DNA of 19,398 nt from JANMDR01 sp031376425 (GTDB lineage: Bacteria; Pseudomonadota; Gammaproteobacteria; Burkholderiales; Usitatibacteraceae), in the NCBI GenBank assembly GCA_031376425.1, contig JANMDR010000327.1, forward strand, positions 1-19,398, in the 5' to 3' direction. A program made the translations under genes and the position numbers. The notes below the pieces were generated by a model, which searched no databases, was not told the origin of the DNA, and saw nothing but the letters and a program-made list of their open reading frames with translations. The first letter of the stretch is position 1. Each line of letters starts with the position of its first letter. Positions 7,792 to 14,736 of this stretch are shown here, piece after piece.

Positions 7792-8239
7792 ATGGACGGC
7801 ATTTTATTTGATAGCGTGCGACGCTTGCGCGCCGTGAAATTGTTGCCCAGACACTGTAGGGGGGCGACATGCGGAGCCTACTCAACCGTAACCTACCCTG
7901 TGCATGCAATCGCGACACACGCCTCTCGACTTGTGAGGCGAATAATTATTCGCGCTCTTCGTATTGGCACAGACGCACGTATCTTGTGATTGGCATCGCA
8001 CAACAACGGTCGGTGCGCATGCGCTGCCGTCATATTTTTACCGTTTGGGCACATGCCAATGGTGCGCTGGGCTCCTACACGGCGGTGATTCTACGCTAAC
8101 AACGGAGTTCGCCGCCACCGTTGAACGTAGGGCCAGACTTCAGAAGGCACAAATAGTTGATCCGCCTAGCACGGCCTTTCATTACTTCGACCCGAATTGC
8201 CGAGTGCGGCCAAGCATTAGGTACGTCAACGTACAGACG
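7792..8239 (+). repeat. Composite degenerate intergenic element, copy 1 (blocks A1, B1, C1)
   Basis: This 606-base gap (7682-8287) has no convincing gene. It holds block A1 (from 7792, containing TTTGATAGCGTGCGACGC), block B1 (7937-7970, including the perfect 16-base palindrome GCGAATAATTATTCGC at 7938-7953) and block C1 (8221-8239). The same blocks in the same order occur at 12905-13127. The first 33 bases of block A match at 27 positions and block B at 28 of 34. Distances A-B are similar (145 and 137 bases), while B-C is about 215 bases longer here. It looks like an old duplicated regulatory or repeat unit rather than coding DNA. Confidence 0.55.
8221..8239 (+). promoter_or_regulatory. Palindromic upstream element, copy C1
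   Basis: GTACGTCAACGTACAGACG, with a perfect GTACGT/ACGTAC dyad, ends 48 bases before the start codon of the Rho_N-domain gene. It differs from the copy at 13109 at three of 19 positions. A stress-linked regulatory role is an inference. Confidence 0.5.
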
Positions 8240-8287
8240 AGGCACACGCTAATGCGGTTAACTACTCCTTCACTTCAAGGAACCACT

Positions 8288-8614
8288 ATGCCATCCATCG
8301 ATTGGAGCGCGAAGCGCAAACGTCAGTATCAACACATTAAAGACAGTGTGCTTGCGAGAGGCGAGAGCGAATCAGTGGCGGAGGAAATTGCCGCCCGCAC
8401 CGTCAATAAAGAGCGCGCGCAACATGGCGAATCTATGACAGCAAGTGCGTCATCTATTAACGACATATCGTCAAGCCGACGCGGTGGGCTTAGGTCACAT
8501 CACGGCGCGGGTGGCCGGACGGTAGCACAGCTTCGCAACGAGGCAAAGCAGCGGGGTATCAAGGGTCGTTCGGCAATGAACAAAGCGCAGTTAGAGCAAG
8601 CGCTCAGTCAATAA
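8288..8614 (+). CDS. Small Rho_N (SAP-like)-domain protein, 'plasmid stabilization protein' type
   Basis: A 108-residue basic protein. The N-terminal half (MPSIDWSAKRKRQYQHIKDS, then EIAARTVNKERAQHGES) and a central SSSRRGGLRSHHGAGG linker are typical of a small proteobacterial family often annotated as plasmid stabilization protein. The C-terminal 30 residues (TVAQLRNEAKQRGIKGRSAM and on) form a Rho N-terminal/SAP-like nucleic-acid-binding helix pair. DNA or RNA binding is therefore likely, but no plasmid function is supported here. The open frame runs 108 codons further upstream into repeat DNA. The ATG at 8288 is chosen for its AAGGA site (8277-8281, six bases away) and family-like start. 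Its last 11 bases overlap the convergent cytochrome gene. Confidence 0.88.
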   Translation: MPSIDWSAKRKRQYQHIKDSVLARGESESVAEEIAARTVNKERAQHGESMTASASSINDISSSRRGGLRSHHGAGGRTVAQLRNEAKQRGIKGRSAMNKAQLEQALSQ

Positions 8615-10154
8615 TATACGCCGCGCGAGTCGTCGCCACCGGCTTTATCGATTTGTTCATCTCGGCACGCACCTTGGCCACGGTTGCGGAGGTAATCGGT
8701 GCCGCCGTGTTATTCCAACCGCTACGCACAAAGCTGAGTACATCGGCCACGTTATCATCACTCAGACGCCAATCAAATCTGGGCATCGCCAATTGCGATG
8801 GTGCTTGGCTGGTGTAGGGCATGGCCGAGCCTTGCAGCACGATGCGAATTAGCGAGGTGGCGTCATCGGCGGCGATAACGCTGCTGCCCGCCAGTGAGGG
8901 AAATGTGCGTGCCGCACCTTGACCATTGGAGCGATGGCAGGCACCGCAATTATCAAGGTAAATCATTGCGCCACGGGCGCTAACATCGCCTGCTTGAAGC
9001 GCCGCTGTGGTAGGGTCAATACTGCTTGTGGCTACTACTGGTGTTGCCAATGGTCTGGCTACTGATGTCGCCAATGGTGTCGCTAATGGTGCGGCAACAC
9101 TGCCATCGACGCCTATAGACTTCAAGTAGCGTGCTATTGCCGTTAAATCTTCAGTAGTCATATGCTGGGTGCTATTGCTGACCACATCCGTCATCGGCCC
9201 AAAGGCGGCGGTGTGTTGGGTGCGCCCCGTTTTCAAAAAGTCTACGATATCGCCAGATGACCAGCCTGCCAAACCGGGCATGGGGTTGTTGATTGTGTTG
9301 TTGCTTACACGCAAGGGTTGCGCATACCAACCGTCAATGAGCGCACCTGACAAAAACTGTTTGCCGCCTTTTTCGGTGGAGGCCTTTTCACCACCGGCGA
9401 GACTACGCGGCGTGTGGCAGGCACCACAGTGGCCTAAGCCCTGCACTAAGTACGCACCGCGGTTCCATTCTGGTGTTTGGGCGGTATCCACTATGTAGGG
9501 CTGCTTTGGTAAATATAGCCAGTTCCAGCCTTTAACCAGCCACCTCATACTAAACGGCCATGGTAAATTAGTCTTAGCGTTTTCCTGTTTCGCCGGTGGC
9601 ACCGCCTGCATAAAATAGGCAAACAACGCTGCTAAATCTTCATCGCTTAATCTCGCATAATTTGCATAGGGCATGGCTGGATAGAGGTTGCGGCCTTCTT
9701 CATCCAAGCCATGACGCAAAGCAGCATCAAACTTACTTAAGGTGTAGTTGCCAATACCGGCAGTTTTATCCGGCGTGATGTTGGTTGAAACGATAGTTCC
9801 AAACGGCGTTTGCAACGCTAGCCCACCGGCGAAGGCCAAGCCGTCTGGTCTAGTATGGCAGCTAATACAATCACCGGCGCGGGCTAAATATTGGCCACGA
9901 ACCACGAGGGGATTTTGCGCCAGCGCCGTATTGGTGAGTACCGGCTCCTTGCTATTAGTACTTTTTTCGTTGCTATTGGTGCCAGCCGGTCGGGCGTAAA
10001 ATGCAGCGGCAATATCGGCTGCTAGCGCCGCTGTCTTGTTGGTTTCGGCGCTGGCTGTGATAGTGGTGGATACGCCAATAAACAGGGCTGTTCGCCAAAC
10101 GCGCTCAACAGTAAGACGATACGCTCGTGGATGAAAGGCTGCGATTTTTTTCAT
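8604..10154 (-). CDS. Triheme cytochrome c subunit of membrane-bound dehydrogenase
   Basis: A 516-residue protein homologous to the cytochrome c subunits of gluconate 2-dehydrogenase and bacterial alcohol dehydrogenase. It passes electrons from the flavoprotein subunit to the ubiquinone pool on the periplasmic face. The N-terminus has a signal-like hydrophobic stretch (about 21-36, ending ASA). Three c-type heme sites follow: CISCH (96-100), CGACH (243-247) and CGACH (403-407), each followed by a likely Met ligand region such as YPAMPY (158-163), NPMPGLAGW (290-298) and GSAMPY (442-447). Domains 2 and 3 are joined by a PLATP-rich linker (355-378). The ATG at 10154 overlaps the flavoprotein stop as ATGA, so the 18-residue longer frame is rejected. 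The 3' end overlaps the convergent Rho_N gene. Confidence 0.9.
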   Translation of the reverse strand: MKKIAAFHPRAYRLTVERVWRTALFIGVSTTITASAETNKTAALAADIAAAFYARPAGTNSNEKSTNSKEPVLTNTALAQNPLVVRGQYLARAGDCISCHTRPDGLAFAGGLALQTPFGTIVSTNITPDKTAGIGNYTLSKFDAALRHGLDEEGRNLYPAMPYANYARLSDEDLAALFAYFMQAVPPAKQENAKTNLPWPFSMRWLVKGWNWLYLPKQPYIVDTAQTPEWNRGAYLVQGLGHCGACHTPRSLAGGEKASTEKGGKQFLSGALIDGWYAQPLRVSNNTINNPMPGLAGWSSGDIVDFLKTGRTQHTAAFGPMTDVVSNSTQHMTTEDLTAIARYLKSIGVDGSVAAPLATPLATSVARPLATPVVATSSIDPTTAALQAGDVSARGAMIYLDNCGACHRSNGQGAARTFPSLAGSSVIAADDATSLIRIVLQGSAMPYTSQAPSQLAMPRFDWRLSDDNVADVLSFVRSGWNNTAAPITSATVAKVRAEMNKSIKPVATTRAAYIID

Positions 10155-11923
10155 GCTAATGCCCCCGGGCTTTTTAGATATTTTTCTCGTATTGCCGTGG
10201 CTGACCAATACGCTAGCGCCGCCACCATGCCAGTCGGGTTATAGCCAAAATTTTGTGGGAATGCACTAGCACCCATCACAAACACATTGGGTACATCCCA
10301 CACTTGCAAAAAACGATTCACCGCACTGGTAGTAGGGTCAGTGCCCATTGGTGCCCCCCCGGTGTTGTGGGTGGATTGGTAAACCCGCAAGTCGTAATGG
10401 TCACCCGGTTTTCGTACATTAACCTTCATGTCACGCGGCCCCATTGCTTTGGCGATAGCTTGCAATTTTGTGGTGGTGAACTGCGTCATGGCGATGTCAT
10501 TGGCTTTCCAATCAAAGGTCATGCGTAACAGTGGCTGACCATATATGTCTTTATAAGTCGGATCAAGGTCAAGATAGTTATCGCGATAGCCCATTACCGA
10601 TCCCTGACTGCCAATGCTGGCGGTGTACAAATAATTGTCTTTAATTGCCCGCTTCCAACCGGCGCCCCAAGCCGGTGTACCGGTAGGAAGACTGGTTTGT
10701 TGAATCGGTCTGCCGCCGGTATTGATGCAGCTCAGTGATGCGCCGCCGATGAAGCCAAGCGGACCGTGATCAAAATTATCTCCATAAAAATCATCCACCA
10801 CGCTGCCGCTGGCACCCGCGCCTATGAATGGATTCATTGGCTGTGATTTATCAAAAAACATCGTCACGCCACCGAGTAACTGATAAGCGTAGTTGCGCCC
10901 CACCACACCCGTGCCCGTGGCGGGATCATACCTTTTGCCGATGTTTGATAGCAGCAATAAACGTACGTTGTGAAACTGATAAGCACACAGCACCACTAGG
11001 TCTGCCGGTTGCTCAATTTCATTACCCTGTGCGTCAATATAGGTCACGCCCGTGGCACGTTTGCCATCGGCAGTCATGTTGACGCGAATGACGTGCGAGC
11101 GCGTGCGCAGTTCAAAATTTTTACGGTGTAATAGTGTGGGCAGTAGTGTGGTTTGCGGCGACGCTTTCGAATAGTTATAGCAACCATAACGCTCGCAAAA
11201 TCCACAAAAATTACACGGCCCCAACTGCGCACCATGTGGATTGGTGTAAGGACGAGACGCGTTAGCGGACGCTTGCGGGAACGGATGGTAACCCAGTTCA
11301 CGGGCGGCTTTGTCAAACAGCAAGGCACTGCTAAGTGCGGCCATAGGCGGTAGGGGAAACTCATTCGCACGGGGGCCTTCAAAAGGGTTGCCTCCTGTTT
11401 GAATCACGCCCTTTAGGTTACCGGCCTTACCACTCATACCACATACTTTTTCAAACTGATCGAAGTGGGGTTCTAGCTCCGCATAGCTAACGCCCCAGGC
11501 TTGCAGTTGCATATCTTGCGGAATAAACTTTTTGCCATAGCGTTCTTCGTAGCGGCTGCGAATCCGCAAATCATCCGGTAACGCCCGCCAATTCTGGCCG
11601 TTCCAATGTACGCCAGCACCACCCACACCATCACCGGGCAAAAACGAGCCGAGCTGGCGATAGGGCACGGCGATATCCGCTAAGCCATGGCGCACGGTAA
11701 CGGTTTCTTTAGCAAGGTTTTGAAACAGCTTGCCGCGAATGCCGTAAGTGAGCTCATCGGTAATGCGCGGATAGGCGAAGTCGGGCGCGGTATCGCGGTT
11801 CTCACCGCGTTCAAGTGCCAATACCTGAAGCCCCGCCGCCGTTAGTTCCATGCCCATAATGGCACCAGTCCAGCCAAAGCCAACTAGTACCGCATCAACA
11901 CTCGGTTTTGTTAACTTAGCCAT
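10151..11923 (-). CDS. GMC-family flavoprotein dehydrogenase (gluconate 2-dehydrogenase large-subunit type)
   Basis: A 590-residue FAD enzyme oxidising a sugar, sugar acid or polyol; the substrate is not determinable here. The FAD-binding fold is VLVGFGWTGAIMGMELTAAG (12-31), with LERG at 37-40 and GDGVGGAGVHWNG (97-109). The C-terminal GMC block has STHNTGGAPMG (517-527) and GYNPTGMV (560-567), giving His519 and Asn562 as the likely catalytic pair. A cysteine cluster CNFCGFCERYGC (237-248) is positioned like the 3Fe-4S-binding region of related FAD dehydrogenases. There is no signal peptide, as in relatives exported by piggy-backing on a Tat-signal small subunit. The chosen ATG at 11923 overlaps the small-subunit stop by eight bases. 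The open frame extends 28 codons upstream, but that stretch belongs to the small-subunit gene. Confidence 0.92.
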   Translation of the reverse strand: MAKLTKPSVDAVLVGFGWTGAIMGMELTAAGLQVLALERGENRDTAPDFAYPRITDELTYGIRGKLFQNLAKETVTVRHGLADIAVPYRQLGSFLPGDGVGGAGVHWNGQNWRALPDDLRIRSRYEERYGKKFIPQDMQLQAWGVSYAELEPHFDQFEKVCGMSGKAGNLKGVIQTGGNPFEGPRANEFPLPPMAALSSALLFDKAARELGYHPFPQASANASRPYTNPHGAQLGPCNFCGFCERYGCYNYSKASPQTTLLPTLLHRKNFELRTRSHVIRVNMTADGKRATGVTYIDAQGNEIEQPADLVVLCAYQFHNVRLLLLSNIGKRYDPATGTGVVGRNYAYQLLGGVTMFFDKSQPMNPFIGAGASGSVVDDFYGDNFDHGPLGFIGGASLSCINTGGRPIQQTSLPTGTPAWGAGWKRAIKDNYLYTASIGSQGSVMGYRDNYLDLDPTYKDIYGQPLLRMTFDWKANDIAMTQFTTTKLQAIAKAMGPRDMKVNVRKPGDHYDLRVYQSTHNTGGAPMGTDPTTSAVNRFLQVWDVPNVFVMGASAFPQNFGYNPTGMVAALAYWSATAIREKYLKSPGALA

Positions 11924-12656
11924 TGCGCGACACTTGATTTTGCAAGCCATTAATAGTAGCTGGCGGCAGTGGATAGCGGACGTTAGGGCGGCCGACCCAG
12001 TCTGCATAATCTGCGCGTGCGCCGGGGAACCCGATCATCTTCCAAGAGCCAGCATCTTTGTTGCCACCATGCAGCGGATCACTCAGATAACCTTCCTTCG
12101 TATTTTGCAAAAGGAAGGTGAAGAAGATTTTGCTGGAAATGGTATCAAATTTAATTTCTGCCGATTCCAATCCTTTTAGCACTGCGTCTTGTTGCGCCGC
12201 ATCAAGCGTGGCAAAAACCTTACCGCCAAACGTGGTTTTGCAATGCGCATCGGTAGCAGCTATGCCCGCACGATACACATCGCGCGGTGCCAGCTTGCCT
12301 TAATAGCCAAATTCTGGTGCAGACTCCACAAACGGCCCCTGCATATACCAAATCGCAGCATGACCAAATACTGCATCCATCTGCCGATCAATAAACTCCG
12401 GCACGCCTGCTTCCACAGCACTCGGCCCCGTGTCATCCGCCGGAATCAAACGTGCCACAGCAGCTTGAATGAAAGCCCACTCATGCCCAAAGAAAAAAAC
12501 GGGATTATAGGGGGTGAGCGATTTACTCTGCGCCGCCATCGTTGCTGATTCAGCATTAGGGGCACCTTGGGTGCAGCCCGAAACCGCAAGAGCCGCAGCA
12601 GGCACGATGGTAATTGAAGTGCGTAAAAAACCGCGTCGAGCATAGTCGGGTTGCAT
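11916..12656 (-). pseudogene. Gluconate 2-dehydrogenase subunit 3-like gene interrupted by one in-frame TAA
   Basis: Small (gamma) subunit of the dehydrogenase operon. From the ATG at 12656 (AGGAG site at 12662-12666) it encodes 118 residues: a twin-arginine signal RRGFLRTS (7-14), a hydrophobic stretch, a lipobox-like LAVSGC (23-28), and family blocks FFFGHEWAFIQAAVARLIP (54-72) and YMQGPFVESAPEFGY (104-118). A TAA at 12302-12300 then stops translation. The same frame continues GKLAPRDVYRAGIAATDAHC and on to TAA at 11918-11916, another 127 residues that resemble the rest of this family. Relatives commonly have Gln after FGY, so a single C-to-T change (CAA to TAA) is likely. Options are a true pseudogene, readthrough, two separate polypeptides (a GTG in frame at 12278), or a sequencing error. 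Export of the flavoprotein depends on this subunit in related enzymes. Confidence 0.85.
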
Positions 12657-12750
12657 TGAAGCTCCTGAAGGGGAGGAATGATAAGTGACAAGTAGCGACG
12701 CGATTCTGGTGCTGTATGAAGTTTTAGAATAAGGCTCCAAAGTCAAAACC

Positions 12751-12799
12751 CATGATGCGCCCGCTATAAGAAGCGATCTGTGCGGCGGCGAACATTGCC
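12751..12799. repeat. Dispersed intergenic repeat, copy D2
   Basis: Second copy of the repeat seen at 2805-2853, with the shared core ATCTGTGCGGCGGCGAACA. It opens the 568-base gap (12657-13224) between the dehydrogenase operon and the divergent aldehyde dehydrogenase. The gap holds D2, a GC-rich hairpin (12867-12891) and composite element copy 2 (12905-13127), and no credible gene. Confidence 0.55.
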
Positions 12800-12866
12800 G
12801 ATGATCTGTGGTGAACGCGGTGGGTACTGCGAATTTTCCTGATAGGCAACCCCCCCTCTCTCCTGG

Positions 12867-12891
12867 CCTCTCTCCCACAAGGGGAGAGAGG
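12867..12891. repeat. 10-bp perfect hairpin CCTCTCTCCC/GGGAGAGAGG
   Basis: CCTCTCTCCC (12867-12876) and its exact complement (12882-12891) flank a five-base loop, ACAAG. A CCCCCCTCTCTCCTGG stretch lies immediately before it. There is no T-tract, and the site lies upstream of both flanking genes, so it is unlikely to be a terminator. Similar hairpins are common dispersed repeats in proteobacterial intergenic DNA. Confidence 0.6.
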
Positions 12892-12904
12892 AGTCAGGTC
12901 GGCA

Positions 12905-13127
12905 ATGGGCGGCATGCTTTTTGATAGTGTGTGACGCATGAGTATTGTGAAACTGTCGCGCTGACCCTCGCTAGCACCGTCGGGTCACGGTATGCCGTGC
13001 GCGCCTGTACAACCGGCGCAGGCCATGCTGCTACCTGTAGGGGCCAATAATCATTCGCCCTCGTCGTGTTGGTACCGTGTCAATCACGCCACCACCACAA
13101 CGCGTTGCGTACGTTAACGCACAGACC
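12905..13127 (+). repeat. Composite degenerate intergenic element, copy 2 (blocks A2, B2, C2)
   Basis: Block A2 (from 12905, containing TTTGATAGTGTGTGACGC), block B2 (13042-13075, an imperfect palindrome around CAATAATCATTCG, then CTCGTCGTGTTGG) and block C2 (13109-13127) repeat the order seen at 7792-8239. The element points toward the aldehyde dehydrogenase, as copy 1 points toward the Rho_N gene. Confidence 0.55.
13109..13127 (+). promoter_or_regulatory. Palindromic upstream element, copy C2
   Basis: GTACGTTAACGCACAGACC, an imperfect dyad, ends 97 bases before the aldehyde dehydrogenase start codon. It is related to the copies at 8221 and 7741 and may be a shared operator or promoter element. 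The role is inferred. Confidence 0.5.
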
Positions 13128-13224
13128 AGTAGGTGGCATTACGCGCATGCTGCCTCCAGTTACCCTAATTTTTTGCGGCCATGCCTGCAAATTAGCCCCT
13201 ATACTTTTATTCAGAAAGCGACAA

Positions 13225-14607
13225 ATGAGCTATCAAAGTGTTAACCCATTCGATGGAAAAGTGCTTAAATCGTTTGAAACTTTTACTGATAAGCAGGTAG
13301 AGTCCGCATTGGAAACGGCTGAAAATTGTTATAAAAAATGGCGCTTAACTGCTTTCTCTGATCGTGCCGCCATTGCGCACAAAGCGGCTACTATTATGCG
13401 TAGTCGCGTTGACGATTTTGCACGGCCGATGGCTCTGGAAATGGGTAAGCTCATTAATGAAGCGCGTGGCGAAGTTGCGTTGAGCGCCGATATTATTGAT
13501 TATTACGCCGAACACGCGGAGGAGTTTTTAGCTGTGCAAACGCTGACACCCGCTCTGGGTGAGGCGCACATAGAAAGTGCGCCCATCGGTGTGATTTTTG
13601 GGGTGCAGCCGTGGAATTTTCCGTACTATCAACTGGCACGCTTTGCGGCACCCAATTTAATGGCAGGCAATGTGGTGATGGTAAAGCACGCCGCATCGGT
13701 TCCGCAATGCGCTATCGCGTTTGAAAAGCTCTGGCTCGAAGCGGGCGCACCCGCTGGTGCGTACACTAATTTGTTGGTGTCGCATGAACAAGTAAATGAC
13801 ATCATTGACGATTCACGGATTAAAGGGGTCGCCTTAACTGGCAGCGTTGAGGCGGGCAAAAGTGTGGCCGAAAGAGCAGGGCAGAATATGAAGAAATCCA
13901 CAATGGAGCTTGGCGGCAGTGACGCCTTCATTGTGCTGGAAGACGCCGATATTGAGAAATCAGTAAAATGGGCCGTATGGGCAAAAATGAACAACAACGG
14001 CCAGTGCTGCATTGCGGCAAAACGGTTGATTGTGGTGAGTACTGTGGCCGATAGTTTTCTTGAAAAATTTCAAGCAGCCCTTACCGCGCTGAAGCCGGGC
14101 GACCCGATGGATGAAGCCACAACGCAAGGCCCGATGTCGTCAGAGGCAGCGCTCGTTAAGTTATTGGATCAGGTAAAACGCGCCGTGGCTAACGGTGCCA
14201 AGGTGTTAATAGGGGGGGCGCGGGTAGATCGCCCAGGTTCGTTTATGCAGGCGACGATTCTTACCGATATTAAGCCATCAAATTCGGCGTTTTCAGAGGA
14301 ATTTTTTGGCCCTGTTGCTTTATTCTTTAGCGTTAAAGATGAAGCGGAAGCCATCGCACTTGCCAATAATTCTGAGTTTGGCTTGGGTGGATCGGTATTC
14401 ACTAATGATATTCGTCGTGGCAAACGAGTAGCCAGCCAGATTGAAACCGGCATGGTGTTTGTAAACCACCCCACGTGGACGGCAGCCGATTTACCGTTCG
14501 GTGGCATCAAAAATTCTGGCTATGGCCGCGAACTATCCAGCCTTGGCATACATGAGTTTGTAAATAAAAAGTTGGTACGCGTGGCGGGTATTGATGATCC
14601 TGCTTGA
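13225..14607 (+). CDS. NAD(P)-dependent succinate-semialdehyde dehydrogenase (Sad/GabD-like)
   Basis: A 460-residue cytoplasmic aldehyde dehydrogenase, close in length and motifs to the E. coli Sad/YneI type. The expected reaction is succinate semialdehyde to succinate. Visible motifs are ALEMGKLINEARGEV (70-84), QPWNFPYYQ (128-136, catalytic Asn131), the cofactor lysine in VMVKHAASVP (Lys154), LTGSVEAGKSVAERAG (204-219), the general base in TMELGGSD (Glu228), and the nucleophile in NNNGQCCIAAKR (Cys262 in the GQXC position). EEFFGPVA and FGGIKNSGYGRELS are further family blocks. The open frame extends 53 codons upstream through repeat DNA; that stretch is not ALDH-like, and the chosen MSYQSVNPFDG is a typical start. 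It is divergent from the sugar-dehydrogenase operon. Confidence 0.92.
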   Translation: MSYQSVNPFDGKVLKSFETFTDKQVESALETAENCYKKWRLTAFSDRAAIAHKAATIMRSRVDDFARPMALEMGKLINEARGEVALSADIIDYYAEHAEEFLAVQTLTPALGEAHIESAPIGVIFGVQPWNFPYYQLARFAAPNLMAGNVVMVKHAASVPQCAIAFEKLWLEAGAPAGAYTNLLVSHEQVNDIIDDSRIKGVALTGSVEAGKSVAERAGQNMKKSTMELGGSDAFIVLEDADIEKSVKWAVWAKMNNNGQCCIAAKRLIVVSTVADSFLEKFQAALTALKPGDPMDEATTQGPMSSEAALVKLLDQVKRAVANGAKVLIGGARVDRPGSFMQATILTDIKPSNSAFSEEFFGPVALFFSVKDEAEAIALANNSEFGLGGSVFTNDIRRGKRVASQIETGMVFVNHPTWTAADLPFGGIKNSGYGRELSSLGIHEFVNKKLVRVAGIDDPA

Positions 14608-14659
14608 GTGTAATTCTATTGCTATATCAAGGCGACCGTAAATATTGTAAATCTCAACA

Positions 14660-14693
14660 TTTCGTCGTTCCCGCGTTCGCGGTAACGACGAAA
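14660..14693. repeat. Inverted repeat of the CGTCRTTCC type between SSADH and AOX genes
   Basis: TTTCGTCGTT (14660-14669) pairs exactly with AACGACGAAA (14684-14693). Inside it CCGCG pairs with CGCGG around a TT loop, with one C/T mismatch between the two stems. It lacks a T-tract, so terminator function for the upstream gene is possible but unproven. The outline resembles the hairpin at 929-960. Confidence 0.65.
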
Positions 14694-14736
14694 TTAAGAA
14701 TATGCCACCACGTCATAACACCCTAGGAAATTTCGT

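Noticed and set aside
7691..8099. Short frames in the 7682-8287 gap
   Set aside because: Arg/His/Cys-rich translations on both strands with no ribosome-binding sites, overlapping the repeat blocks.
7964..8287. Upstream extension of the Rho_N-domain frame (108 codons)
   Set aside because: Composition is not protein-like, it crosses composite repeat DNA, and the ATG at 8288 has a good AAGGA site and a family-like N-terminus.
12279..12302. A frameshift rather than a stop codon in the small dehydrogenase subunit
   Set aside because: Codon-by-codon reading shows both halves are in the same frame, separated only by TAA at 12302-12300.
13066..13224. Upstream extension of the aldehyde dehydrogenase frame (53 codons)
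   Set aside because: It runs through the palindromic repeat element, is not ALDH-like, and the family length and start motif agree with 13225.
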